Positions 18,261-27,784 are shown, counted from the first letter of the stretch. The stretch: 64,000 nt of DNA from an uncultured Ruminococcus sp. (GCA_945868475.1 CAMBLM010000002.1:1-64000), one strand, 5' to 3'. Numbers and translations: made by a program. Notes: generated from the letters alone by a model not told the origin.

Positions 18261-19925
18261 ATGGATATTAATGAAATAAAAAACAAATATACTGCTGTCC
18301 GGCTTCTTGACAAAGACGAAAAAGGAACGATCGAAGTTGTTGGTTACGAGGGCAGGAACCTCGTTTTAAGGACGATGAACGGCAGAATAAGTTCGTATAA
18401 GGCACTGCTGAAAATATCTTCGCCCTATCTTCCAAAGGTCGAACTTGCCGAGTATGAAAACGGCAAAACGATAGTTGTTGAGGAATATATCGAGGGAGAA
18501 AGGAACATCGCTTCGCTGACCGATGAAAAAACGATAATTTCCGCATTCTGCGAGCTTTGCGATGTTCTGACCGTCCTGCACAGCCGAGGTATTATCCACC
18601 GTGATATAAAGCCGTCCAACGTTCTCATTGCTCCCGACGGACATATAAGGCTCATCGACCTTGACGCTTCACGATATTATGACGACAGCAAGGACAGCGA
18701 CACACGCTATCTCGGCACAAAGGGCTATGCACCGCCAGAGCAGTTCGGCTATAGTCAGACAAACGCGACCGCCGACATATATTCGCTTGGTGTAACGCTC
18801 AAAAATGTCCTCGGCGAAAAGGCCGAAAAGCGAAAATTCAGCCGTATCATACGCAAATGCACCGAATTTGACCCCAAAAACCGTTATCCCAGCGCGGCTG
18901 CCGTTAAAAAAGCTCTTCTCGCAAGCAATATGAGCTTTCTGCCGTTAATATTGATAGGCTCGGCTGCCGTTATTGCATTTATATTATACCTGTTCCCTGC
19001 TCAATTGCCCTCCGAGCCGGAAAATATTGATCTTGTCACTGCAGCAGCCGAAACAAGCACTGTTTCTTCATTTACTTTACCCGAAACAACAATCACTGCA
19101 GCAGCTTTATCGAGTACTGCGGCATCCTCGACAACTGCTGCGGAAGAAACAACTGCCGTTCCCGAAACAGAGCCGACCTCGGAAACAGAGGAAACGACCG
19201 TAACCGCCGAAACCTCTGCATCAATGACCGAAACTGCCGCACCGCCCGAAACGGTATCAACTTCGTCTGTCACATCGGCTTCGACCGCCAAGCCGCAGAC
19301 AACAAAAACTACAGCGGCAACCTCCAAAACCACAACTAAGACTTCCAAAACAACAACATCAAAACCTAAAGAAACGCAATCCACGGAAACGACCGCATCA
19401 AACAAAAGCGCACCTGCAGGCACAATACTTATGACCTGTGTTACCGACAAGCTGCGCACTCCTGCCTCGTCATTGGTAAAGATCGATGGCAAAAACTTCG
19501 ATAAACTGAACGAACCGTGGGAATTTGACCCCGATGAAACCATGATCGGAACATGGAACTATCTTTGCAGCACGGGTCAGGGAACAGCCATCTATGACCG
19601 TATGTATTATAAAAAGATAGTAAAAGACCCGAAGAATGCGACCTACCCCAAACGGCTTCGCTTTGACGATGACGGAACGTGCGTATTCATAAATTATTTT
19701 CCCTCCAGCGGAGCATTTTACAGCGATCCCCTAAACTGGACATACGGACTTATCGAAACTCCTGCCGTCGGCGAATATTATTTTTATGAACATTACTATC
19801 TTTATACAGCGGAGGACGGAAAGGAATATCTTTTCCTTGAGATCAAAAACGGCGACTACATGAACGCCTCCGACCCCATTTCCGGAATACATTATATGAT
19901 ATACGAAAGATTCACGGAAGAATAA
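18261..19925 (+). CDS. Membrane Ser/Thr protein kinase with Thr-rich linker and extracellular domain
   Basis: HRDIKPSNVLIAPDGHIRLIDLDASR; GTKGYAPPEQFG; one TM then Thr/Ser-rich stretch; ATG at 18261. Confidence 0.87.
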   Translation: MDINEIKNKYTAVRLLDKDEKGTIEVVGYEGRNLVLRTMNGRISSYKALLKISSPYLPKVELAEYENGKTIVVEEYIEGERNIASLTDEKTIISAFCELCDVLTVLHSRGIIHRDIKPSNVLIAPDGHIRLIDLDASRYYDDSKDSDTRYLGTKGYAPPEQFGYSQTNATADIYSLGVTLKNVLGEKAEKRKFSRIIRKCTEFDPKNRYPSAAAVKKALLASNMSFLPLILIGSAAVIAFILYLFPAQLPSEPENIDLVTAAAETSTVSSFTLPETTITAAALSSTAASSTTAAEETTAVPETEPTSETEETTVTAETSASMTETAAPPETVSTSSVTSASTAKPQTTKTTAATSKTTTKTSKTTTSKPKETQSTETTASNKSAPAGTILMTCVTDKLRTPASSLVKIDGKNFDKLNEPWEFDPDETMIGTWNYLCSTGQGTAIYDRMYYKKIVKDPKNATYPKRLRFDDDGTCVFINYFPSSGAFYSDPLNWTYGLIETPAVGEYYFYEHYYLYTAEDGKEYLFLEIKNGDYMNASDPISGIHYMIYERFTEE

Positions 19926-19931
19926 ATACAA

Positions 19932-19963
19932 TGTCCCCATAAGGTCAATTTCCTTATGGGGAC
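19932..19963 (+). terminator. Terminator after kinase gene
   Basis: tgtccccataagg...ccttatggggaca followed by atttttg. Confidence 0.7.
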
Positions 19964-19980
19964 AATTTTTGTCAAAATTA

Positions 19981-20022
19981 AGCTGACAGTTTACCTTTTA
20001 TGTAAAAATATGGTGTATAATA
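19981..20022 (+). promoter_or_regulatory. Same motif upstream of PH-domain operon
   Basis: AGCTGACAGTTTACCTTTT-N16-TATAAT. Confidence 0.6.
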
Positions 20023-20056
20023 ATTTTATAAAATACAAAAAAGGGGGTCAAAAACC

Positions 20057-20566
20057 ATGAACACCGAAAATGAGATCATCAGAGCAAAGGTCAGCAATAC
20101 AGCTTTGATACCGTCAGTATTTTTTGCACTTATCATCGATGCGATTTTGTTGAGTTATGGATTAGCAAACAATATAATGGATCCGTATTATGCGTATGGA
20201 TTTTACTGTTCCTTTGCGGTTATAATCATTCCTATCGTGTTTATCGGCATCAAATTATTCGTCCTTAAACATGTACAGCTTGTTCTCACCGACAGAAGAG
20301 TTTACGGCAAAACCGGCATCATCAACACAAAGTCGGTAGACTCGCCTATCAGCAAGATAAACAGCGTTTCCATTGAACAAGGCTTCTGGGGAAAGGTGTT
20401 TCATTACAGCACCGTGCTTATCTCGACTTCTTCGGGAAACTACAAATTTGATTTTCTGAAAGATGCCGAAAGATTCAAGGAAAAAACCATGGAGCAGATC
20501 GAGCTTTACGAAAATGATAAGCTCAAAAAACAGGCAGCTGCTCTTGCGGAAAGTATGTCAAAATAA
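20057..20566 (+). CDS. PH-domain (bPH2-like) membrane protein
   Basis: Two TMs then VQLVLTDRRVYGKTGIINTKSVDSPISKINSVSIEQGFWGKVFHYSTVLIST. Confidence 0.75.
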   Translation: MNTENEIIRAKVSNTALIPSVFFALIIDAILLSYGLANNIMDPYYAYGFYCSFAVIIIPIVFIGIKLFVLKHVQLVLTDRRVYGKTGIINTKSVDSPISKINSVSIEQGFWGKVFHYSTVLISTSSGNYKFDFLKDAERFKEKTMEQIELYENDKLKKQAAALAESMSK

Positions 20567-20587
20567 AATTTAAAGGAGTTAATCACT

Positions 20588-21067
20588 ATGGGCGCAGAAA
20601 CAACACTTTTTAAGGCAGAAGTAAACAAGCTTGTTCTTGTTTCACCGATTATCTGGTCGGTCATCATCGTTATCATCGGCGGCGTAATAGCTGCAGGCGG
20701 CGGAGTTGTCGTTGGACTTATCATCGCAGCAATACTCGTCGGAACAAAGTATCTTGCTGTCAGCCACACGAACATTTCCCTTACAAATACAAGACTTATG
20801 GGAAAAACGGGCGTTATCAACACAAAGTCAATGGATTCGCCGTTGAGCAAGGTAAACAACGTTTCCGTTGAACAGGGTCTTGGCGGAAAAATATTCAACT
20901 ACTCCACACTTGCTATCTCGACTTCATCGGGAAGCTACAATTTCAAGTACATAAAAGACGCCGATTTCTTCAAGAGCAAGGTCATGGAGCAGATCGAAAA
21001 CTGCGAAAACGAAAGACTTAAAAATCAGGCTGCACAGCTTATGGGAGCAATGACCCAGAACCGCTGA
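20588..21067 (+). CDS. PH-domain membrane protein, tandem paralogue
   Basis: ISLTNTRLMGKTGVINTKSMDSPLSKVNNVSVEQGLGGKIFNYSTLAISTSSG. Confidence 0.75.
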   Translation: MGAETTLFKAEVNKLVLVSPIIWSVIIVIIGGVIAAGGGVVVGLIIAAILVGTKYLAVSHTNISLTNTRLMGKTGVINTKSMDSPLSKVNNVSVEQGLGGKIFNYSTLAISTSSGSYNFKYIKDADFFKSKVMEQIENCENERLKNQAAQLMGAMTQNR

Positions 21068-21077
21068 GAAGCCTATA

Positions 21078-21151
21078 ATACTGATTTTTGACCAAAGTGC
21101 AGACAAAGATCGGCGCAAAAGCCATATAAACCTCAGTCTAAAAATTAGTAT
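21078..21151. repeat. Degenerate ATACTAA-type palindromic element
   Basis: atactgatttttgacc...gcgcaaaagccatataaacc...aaaaattagtat. Confidence 0.55.
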
Positions 21152-21177
21152 AGATCAACTTTTTAGGAGGAATTTTT

Positions 21178-21399
21178 ATGTCAAAAAGAGCTAAAGAAGC
21201 AGTTGGCACGACAGGCGGCGTTATTGCAGGTGCTATCGCAGGTGCAAAAATGGGTGCAGGTGTCGGCATCGTGGCAGGTCCTCTCGGCGGCATCGCAGGA
21301 ACTATCCCGGGTGCGATAATCGGCGGCATTGTCGGTGGTCTTGGCGGAAACAAGATCGGCAGCGAAATGGATCGTCACGACGAAAAGAAATACAAGTAA
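21178..21399 (+). CDS. Small glycine-zipper protein
   Basis: 73 aa GGVIAGAIAGAKMGAGVGIVAGPLGGIAGTIPGAIIGGIVGGLGGNKIG; RBS aggagga. Confidence 0.6.
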   Translation: MSKRAKEAVGTTGGVIAGAIAGAKMGAGVGIVAGPLGGIAGTIPGAIIGGIVGGLGGNKIGSEMDRHDEKKYK

Positions 21400-21442
21400 A
21401 AACTGTTAAAAAATGTCCTCGAATTTTCGGGGACATTTTTTT

Positions 21443-21545
21443 ATACTAATTTTTAAACTGAAAGTGTACAAAAAATCAAGCAAAAGCTCGCATATATGGC
21501 TTTTGCGCCGATTTTTTGTCTACACTTTGATTAAAAATTAGTATT
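21443..21545. repeat. ATACTAA-type palindromic element (near full-length)
   Basis: atactaatttttaaactgaaagtgtacaaaaaatcaagcaaaagctcgcatatatggcttttgcgccgattttttgtctacactttgattaaaaattagtat. Confidence 0.8.
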
Positions 21546-22209
21546 ATAATAACCTGAACCTATTCTTCTCAAACTCAATAAGCCCCTCATCGCGAAGCTT
21601 GCAAAGCTCGTTCGACATTGCACTGCGGTCTACGGAGAGAAAATCCGCAAGCTGCTGGCGGTTGAACGGTATGGAAAAACTGCCGCTGTTCTGCCGCTTC
21701 GCTTCTTCGGAGAGATAAGCTATCAGCTTTTCGCGCGTTGTGCGTCGCGACATATACCCGAGCTTTCGGACAAGCTTTCGGTTCTTTTCCGATATTGCGA
21801 AAAAAAGATTTTTCACCGCCATTGCGTGAAATTTGCAGCAGTTAGGACAAACCGTCAGCAGCTTTCCTATGTCAAGAAATATCACGGCACTGTCCTCGAC
21901 CGCAAGCACATCATTCATCAGCGGTCCGCTCTCGGGAGCAGCATAGGCTTCGCCGAACATCTCGCCGACACCGACCATACTTATTATGCTGCGGTTGCCC
22001 CAGTAATCGTCACGCTGAATATGCAGCTCCCCCTTGACGAGCATCATCAGCCGCTCGACACGCTCGCCCTCACGCAGAACATACTCGCCCTTTTCGTAAG
22101 TGCAAAGCTTCGCCTGCAAACAACCGAGCATCGCTTCTATATCTTCGTCCGAAGCACCCGAAAAAAGCTGTGTATTTTTCAGTATGGGAATATATTTCTT
22201 CATAAGCAT
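21544..22209 (-). CDS. Crp/Fnr family transcriptional regulator
   Basis: cNMP-binding-like N-terminus; C-terminal HTH FNRQQLADFLSVDRSAMSNELCKLRDEGLIEFEKNRF. Confidence 0.88.
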   Translation of the reverse strand: MLMKKYIPILKNTQLFSGASDEDIEAMLGCLQAKLCTYEKGEYVLREGERVERLMMLVKGELHIQRDDYWGNRSIISMVGVGEMFGEAYAAPESGPLMNDVLAVEDSAVIFLDIGKLLTVCPNCCKFHAMAVKNLFFAISEKNRKLVRKLGYMSRRTTREKLIAYLSEEAKRQNSGSFSIPFNRQQLADFLSVDRSAMSNELCKLRDEGLIEFEKNRFRLL

Positions 22210-22319
22210 CTCCTTTTCGTTGTAAAAACAACCGACTTGTTGTAAATATTATATTATAATCTTATCAGAAAGTCAAGAAAACCGAACTTTCATTTTTTGA
22301 AAACAAGGAGAAAACGAAA

Positions 22320-23027
22320 ATGATAAGAAAGATAATAAAAATAGACGAAGAAAAATGCAATGGCTGCGGACTTTGCGCCGATGCCTGCCATGAGGGTGCT
22401 ATCGACATTGTTGACGGCAAGGCGAAGCTTATGCGTGAAAATTACTGCGACGGACTCGGCGACTGCCTCCCTGCCTGCCCTGTGAACGCGATCTCGTTCG
22501 AGGAGCGTGAAGCACCTGCTTATGATGAAGCGGCTGTGCTTGCTGCCAAGAAAGCCAAGGAAACAAAAAAGAGCGGCGTTCTCCCCTGCGGCTGCCCCGG
22601 CTCGCAGTCAAGAGCTATCAGGCACGAAACAGCGGCTGCTCCGACAGCATCTGTCCCCGGACAGCTTTCACAGTGGCCCGTTCAGATAAAGCTTGTACCG
22701 GTCTATGCTCCGTATTTTGACGGTGCAGACGTTCTCGTTGCCGCAGACTGCACGGCTTATGCTTACGGCAGCTTCCACAATGACTTCATCAGGGGCAGAA
22801 TAACCCTTATCGGCTGTCCGAAGCTTGACGAGGGCGACTACGCCGAAAAGCTTACTGCAATTTTTGCAGGAAATGACATAAAGAGTGTTGTCGTTACACG
22901 AATGGAAGTTCCCTGCTGCGGCGGCATAGAAAACGCTGTAAAGAGAGCGATCAACGCCTGCGGAAAGGACATTCCGCTGAGGGTCGTGACCATTTCCGCC
23001 GACGGAAGAATACTTAACTCACTCTAA
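22320..23027 (+). CDS. 4Fe-4S ferredoxin-type protein
   Basis: CNGCGLCADACHEGAIDIV and CDGLGDCLPACPVNAISFEE. Confidence 0.9.
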   Translation: MIRKIIKIDEEKCNGCGLCADACHEGAIDIVDGKAKLMRENYCDGLGDCLPACPVNAISFEEREAPAYDEAAVLAAKKAKETKKSGVLPCGCPGSQSRAIRHETAAAPTASVPGQLSQWPVQIKLVPVYAPYFDGADVLVAADCTAYAYGSFHNDFIRGRITLIGCPKLDEGDYAEKLTAIFAGNDIKSVVVTRMEVPCCGGIENAVKRAINACGKDIPLRVVTISADGRILNSL

Positions 23028-23081
23028 AATAGTTTCCCGGGAAGAATTTACGGCTTCTCGGGATTTTTTTTGCCAAAACCC

Positions 23082-23110
23082 TTGACAACGTTTTCCGACC
23101 GTGCTATACT
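23082..23110 (+). promoter_or_regulatory. Sigma70-type promoter of ABC exporter operon
   Basis: TTGACA-17 nt-TATACT. Confidence 0.75.
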
Positions 23111-23143
23111 TTGAACATATTATTTTGAAAGGAGGCGGGCAGA

Positions 23144-23227
23144 ATGTTCGTGAATATCTTAAACACATCAAACTATCATTACGGCATTTTTATGGGAAAA
23201 AGAACGCTGCCCGTCCTCGCGGACTAA
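23144..23227 (+). CDS. 27-aa putative leader peptide
   Basis: Own SD aaaggagg; MFVNILNTSNYHYGIFMGKRTLPVLAD*; followed by terminator then ABC transporter. Confidence 0.6.
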   Translation: MFVNILNTSNYHYGIFMGKRTLPVLAD

Positions 23228-23249
23228 AATTTTAGGGTAAATAAAAGCG

Positions 23250-23287
23250 TCCCTGCTGTGCCTAATGGTACGGCAGGGATTTTTTTG
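23250..23287 (+). terminator. Putative attenuator between leader ORF and ABC genes
   Basis: tccctgctgtgcc taat ggtacggcaggga ttttttt, 13-bp stem with 2 G-U pairs. Confidence 0.8.
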
Positions 23288-23312
23288 CGTTCAAACAGAA
23301 AGGGGTAACATA

Positions 23313-25202
23313 ATGGCTTACTTTACGCAGACGGAAAAGGAAGAGAAAAAAGACGAGCTTCACAAGGAATACGGCGTTATAAGCAACTGTATCTACATAC
23401 TGAAAAGATTCGTCAAATACCGCAAGTCGCTGATATTTTTCCTGCTGACGGGAACATTCGCAGCGGCTTCGATGTCCTATATCTGGAGCTTTATCGGAAA
23501 GCTCGTCATTGATATGATACAGACAAGCGCAGGCGGCGGAAACATCGTTCCTCTCATAAAGCTTGTGACGGCGACAAGCCTTGCGGAGCTTTTCATAATG
23601 TGGCTGAACACGGTATCATCGACAAAATTGAGCGTAGGCTTTACCTATATCCGACTTATGATAGTCAAGGAACGCATCGCCAAAACGCTCAGCATGGACT
23701 ATGAATCGCTCGAAACGCCCGAAATGCTCGACCGGCTTCAGAAAGCCAAGCGCGCGACGGACGGCGACTGGGTGGGCGTTCAGGGAATGATGACCTTTAT
23801 GCAGGTGCTTCTCACGCAGATGATCTCCATTATCATCGCAGTTGTAATTATGACAAGCTTTGATCCGCTCATAATTCTGGTCATTGCGGTGCTGTCCGTT
23901 ATCCAGTTTCTTTACTTTGAGCATATCCGCAAAAAGGATAAAAAGGAAATGTGGGACGCCATGATGCCCCACTGGCGCAAGCTCGAATATATGGAAACGG
24001 TGACGACCGATTTTTCCTATGCAAAGGATATACGCCTTTTCGGAATGAAGAATTTTCTCTCGAAAAGGCAGCATGAGATCTATGATGAGGAGCTTTCGCA
24101 TTGGATAAAGTCACGCCAATACTGGATATATAACTCAATATTCTCGCACGGAATATCGCTCATCCGTCAGCTTATCATCACGGGCTGGCTCGTTTACGGC
24201 GTTATAAAAAAGGGACTTTCCATTGGTGATTTCACCCTCTATCTCGCCAGCGCAGGCGCATTTTCCAATGCGGTCAGCCAAGTCCTTTCGGCACTTTCGG
24301 GTCTGAGGGAGCGAAGCGCACACACGGACGATTACCGCAGCTTTATGGATATCCCAACGAGCGAGGACAAGGACACTGTCCCAGTTCCTAAGTCCGACCG
24401 CTATGTTTTCACATTCGAGAATGTTTCGTTCAAGTATAAGGGTCAGGACAAATACGCGCTGAAAAATCTGAATTTGACCCTTGAAGCAGGCGAAAAGCTT
24501 GCCGTTGTCGGCTTGAACGGCGCAGGAAAAAGCACATTTATCAAGCTTCTTCTGCGGCTTTACGATGTCACCGAGGGTCGTATCCTTATGAACGGAACGG
24601 ATATCCGCCGATTTGACAGAGCGGAGTATCACCGCCTATTTTCCCCTGCTTTTCAGGACGTTACCGTGTTTGCTTTTCCAATGGCTGAGAATGTTTCAAT
24701 GGATCCTCCCGATGAAACGGACAAAGCAAAGGCTGACAAGTGTCTGCGCGATGCAGGTCTTTCCGAAAAGATAGACAGCCTTTCAAAAGGCATCGACACC
24801 GAGCTGCTAAAAGTTCTCTACGATGACGGCGTTGATCTTTCGGGCGGAGAAAAGCAGAAGCTTGCACTCGCAAGAGCACTTTACAAGGGCAGCGATGTGA
24901 TAGTTCTCGATGAGCCTACCGCCGCGCTTGACGCTCTCGCCGAATACAAGCTTTACAAGAGCTTCAACGGACTTGTCGGAAACAGAACGGCGGTCTATAT
25001 CTCGCACCGACTTTCGTCAACACGCTTCTGCGACAGAGTTGCGATGTTCAAGGACGGCGAAATGACAGAAACGGGAACTCACGATGAGCTTATGGCGAAA
25101 AACGGCGATTATGCCGAAATGTTCCGCGTTCAGGCACAGTATTACATCGAAGACAAGGATATTTTCGACGGCGAAGCGACCGAAGCCGCCGTTGCTGACT
25201 GA
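23313..25202 (+). CDS. ABC exporter half-transporter (TMD-NBD), subunit 1
   Basis: Start MAYFTQTEKEEKK; Walker A GLNGAGKST; LSGGEKQKLALARALYKGSDVIVLDEPTAALD. Confidence 0.92.
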   Translation: MAYFTQTEKEEKKDELHKEYGVISNCIYILKRFVKYRKSLIFFLLTGTFAAASMSYIWSFIGKLVIDMIQTSAGGGNIVPLIKLVTATSLAELFIMWLNTVSSTKLSVGFTYIRLMIVKERIAKTLSMDYESLETPEMLDRLQKAKRATDGDWVGVQGMMTFMQVLLTQMISIIIAVVIMTSFDPLIILVIAVLSVIQFLYFEHIRKKDKKEMWDAMMPHWRKLEYMETVTTDFSYAKDIRLFGMKNFLSKRQHEIYDEELSHWIKSRQYWIYNSIFSHGISLIRQLIITGWLVYGVIKKGLSIGDFTLYLASAGAFSNAVSQVLSALSGLRERSAHTDDYRSFMDIPTSEDKDTVPVPKSDRYVFTFENVSFKYKGQDKYALKNLNLTLEAGEKLAVVGLNGAGKSTFIKLLLRLYDVTEGRILMNGTDIRRFDRAEYHRLFSPAFQDVTVFAFPMAENVSMDPPDETDKAKADKCLRDAGLSEKIDSLSKGIDTELLKVLYDDGVDLSGGEKQKLALARALYKGSDVIVLDEPTAALDALAEYKLYKSFNGLVGNRTAVYISHRLSSTRFCDRVAMFKDGEMTETGTHDELMAKNGDYAEMFRVQAQYYIEDKDIFDGEATEAAVAD

Positions 25203-25216
25203 AAGGAGTGACAGCT

Positions 25217-27013
25217 TTGAAAGATCTGAAAGAAAAGAAAAGCTCCCCCGTCAGGGAGTCGCTTAAATACTGCTTCCGTCAGATGAAGCAGTACAAAAAA
25301 ACGTATCTGCCGCTTTCCGTGCTGAATGTTATCATCAGCGCAGCAATGCCTTTCCCCGAGCTTCTGCTCCTTCCCGTTGCTATCGATGCGCTCATGGCGG
25401 AGGAAAAGGATATCCCGTTCATCATCACCTGCTTTGCGGTAATGACGGTCTTTTCCGTGCTTCTGGCGGCTCTTAACAGCGTTCTGACCGTTCATCTTTC
25501 CAAGTGCGAAGATCTTTTCAACAATGCTTCTGGCATGGAAGTTTCCGCAAGGTGTATGGAGATAGATTTCTCACTCACCGAGGACAAAGATGCTCTTGAC
25601 AGTATCAAAAAAGCAAGGGACGGCTTATGGTGGTCGGGCGGAACGCACAACATTGCATCGGCGTTTTTCGCGCTTATTTCAAATGTGATAAAAATTGCCG
25701 GTGTAATTGCCGTACTTATTATAAATGCGCCCGTGCTGCTCATAATTATTGGTATTCTGCTCGTACTTACGGCATTGATAAATGCAAAGAAAAACAAGAT
25801 AGACATTGAAAATTTCTCCGAGCTTTCGGGAATAAACCGTATCTTCGGGCATATCTGCTGGGAAATGGAGGATTTCCGCTGCGGAAAGGACGTTCGCCTT
25901 TACAGTGCCGCAGGAATGATGCTCGCCAAGACTTCACAGCAGATAAAGCGTCTTTCCGACTACTGGGAAAATATCAACAAGCTGAAATTTCCGCTCAATA
26001 TCCTTGACATTATCGTCGGAGTTCTGCGCGATTTCGGAACTTACCTTTATCTTGGAATTCTCGCCGTTACGGGAAAAATAACAATAGGTACTTTCTCGCA
26101 GATGCTCAGCGCAGGCGGAACACTCCACGCGTCGATGCAGGCGCTTATCCTCGGAATTCAGGATATCGCCAAGCGCAGCAATTATATGTATGAGATAATC
26201 AAGTTTATGGACTATCCTCCTGCAATGGAAAAGGGCAACAAAAAGATCGGGGACCTCAATGGCGGTCACGTTATCGAGTTCAGAAACGTCAGCTTTAAAT
26301 ATCCTCACACGGATAAGTATGTTCTCAACAATGTTTCGCTCACGCTCCGAGCAGGTGAAAAGCTCTCGGTAGTTGGACTCAACGGCGCAGGAAAAACAAC
26401 GTTCATCAAGCTTTTGTGCCGACTTTACGACGCCGACAGCGGTGAGATACTTCTTGACGGCGTGAATATCCGTGACTATGATTACGATGAATATATGAAA
26501 CTTTTCTCGGTCGTTTTTCAGGACTTCAAGCTGCTCGCATTCTCGGCGCAGGATAACATTCTCCTCGGCAAAGAGGACAGCTGCGAAACGGTCGATGAGC
26601 TTTTCCGCAAGACGGGGCTTCTCGACAAGATAAATTCTCTCCCCAAGGGCAGGGATACGATGATGTTCAAGCAGTTTGACAACGACGGCGTTGAGCTTTC
26701 GGGCGGCGAACAGCAGAAAATGGCTATCGCCCGCGCGCTTTACAAAAACGCTCCAGTTATAATCCTCGATGAGCCGACAGCGGCGCTTGACCCCGTTGCG
26801 GAGTACGAAATTTACCGCCAGTTCGACAGCCTTGTCAACGGCAAAACCGCGGTCTACATTTCGCACCGTCTTTCCTCCTGCAAATTCTGCGACAACATTG
26901 CGGTTTTCTCGGAGGGAACGGTCAAGGAATACGGCACCCACAGCGAGCTTGTTCACAAGCCGAACGGTATTTACGCCGAGATGTTCAAGGCTCAGGCGCA
27001 ATACTATGTTTAA
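25217..27013 (+). CDS. ABC exporter half-transporter, subunit 2
   Basis: VGLNGAGKTTF; LSGGEQQKMAIARALYKNAPVIILDEPTAALD; start TTG 25217 or GTG 25208. Confidence 0.92.
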   Translation: MKDLKEKKSSPVRESLKYCFRQMKQYKKTYLPLSVLNVIISAAMPFPELLLLPVAIDALMAEEKDIPFIITCFAVMTVFSVLLAALNSVLTVHLSKCEDLFNNASGMEVSARCMEIDFSLTEDKDALDSIKKARDGLWWSGGTHNIASAFFALISNVIKIAGVIAVLIINAPVLLIIIGILLVLTALINAKKNKIDIENFSELSGINRIFGHICWEMEDFRCGKDVRLYSAAGMMLAKTSQQIKRLSDYWENINKLKFPLNILDIIVGVLRDFGTYLYLGILAVTGKITIGTFSQMLSAGGTLHASMQALILGIQDIAKRSNYMYEIIKFMDYPPAMEKGNKKIGDLNGGHVIEFRNVSFKYPHTDKYVLNNVSLTLRAGEKLSVVGLNGAGKTTFIKLLCRLYDADSGEILLDGVNIRDYDYDEYMKLFSVVFQDFKLLAFSAQDNILLGKEDSCETVDELFRKTGLLDKINSLPKGRDTMMFKQFDNDGVELSGGEQQKMAIARALYKNAPVIILDEPTAALDPVAEYEIYRQFDSLVNGKTAVYISHRLSSCKFCDNIAVFSEGTVKEYGTHSELVHKPNGIYAEMFKAQAQYYV

Positions 27014-27075
27014 TGCGTAATTATTATGAAAAACTTTACTTTGAAGTTTTATCCTAACGATGAAAGGGTCTGTTT

Positions 27076-27525
27076 ATGGAAAAAATCGAAGTAATGTCAT
27101 ACGGACATAAGCACTGGGAAAAGACTGCCGAGTTCGCCCGAAACTGCTCTTGGAAAGCAGGTGCTTGCCTTGCTCAAAAGATGAAAGACAATGATTTTGA
27201 AAGCAACGAGCGCGTGATAATTGCGCTTGACTGTGAAAGCATTGCAGGCTTCTGCACATTCGCAAACAAGGACGAACTGCCGCCCGAATATGACTTTGCC
27301 CCTTTTATCGGATTCGTGTTCGTTGATGAAAAATACCGCGGCAAGCGTTTATCGGAACGACTGATAAACGCCGCCTGCGGTGAAGCGCAAAAGCAAGGCT
27401 TTGATACGGTTTACATTATGAGCAGCGAAGTCGGTCTGTACGAAAAGTACGGTTTTGCGAAGATCGGCGATCATCCGACGATATACGGTTCGGTCGAGCA
27501 GGTGTTTGCAAAGAAACTGCATTGA
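27076..27525 (+). CDS. GNAT family acetyltransferase
   Basis: GFVFVDEKYRGKRLSERLINAACGEAQKQGFDTVYIMSSEVGLYEKYGF. Confidence 0.85.
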   Translation: MEKIEVMSYGHKHWEKTAEFARNCSWKAGACLAQKMKDNDFESNERVIIALDCESIAGFCTFANKDELPPEYDFAPFIGFVFVDEKYRGKRLSERLINAACGEAQKQGFDTVYIMSSEVGLYEKYGFAKIGDHPTIYGSVEQVFAKKLH

Positions 27526-27586
27526 CCGTGCTTGATTTTCCCGAAACAATATGCTAAAATATGTTCCAAAAAAGAGGTGATCTTGC

Positions 27587-27763
27587 ATGAAAAAGTTCAA
27601 AACGGCAGGTTCGGTCATTATAATGGCAATAGCGGCTGTGGTCGGATTTTTCATTGGCTCGGCAGTCAGCGGCTCTGACGGCGGCTTCGGCTGTGCGATA
27701 CTGCTTGCGCTTATCTCGGGCATAGCCTGCATTGTTTATGCTATCGACAATCGCAAAAATTAA
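27587..27763 (+). CDS. Small (58 aa) two-TM membrane protein
   Basis: Not in track (<60 aa): MKKFKTAGSVIIMAIAAVVGFFIGSAVSGSDGGFGCAILLALISGIACIVYAIDNRKN*; RBS agaggtg. Confidence 0.6.
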   Translation: MKKFKTAGSVIIMAIAAVVGFFIGSAVSGSDGGFGCAILLALISGIACIVYAIDNRKN

Positions 27764-27784
27764 CAATTACATAACACAGCACAA

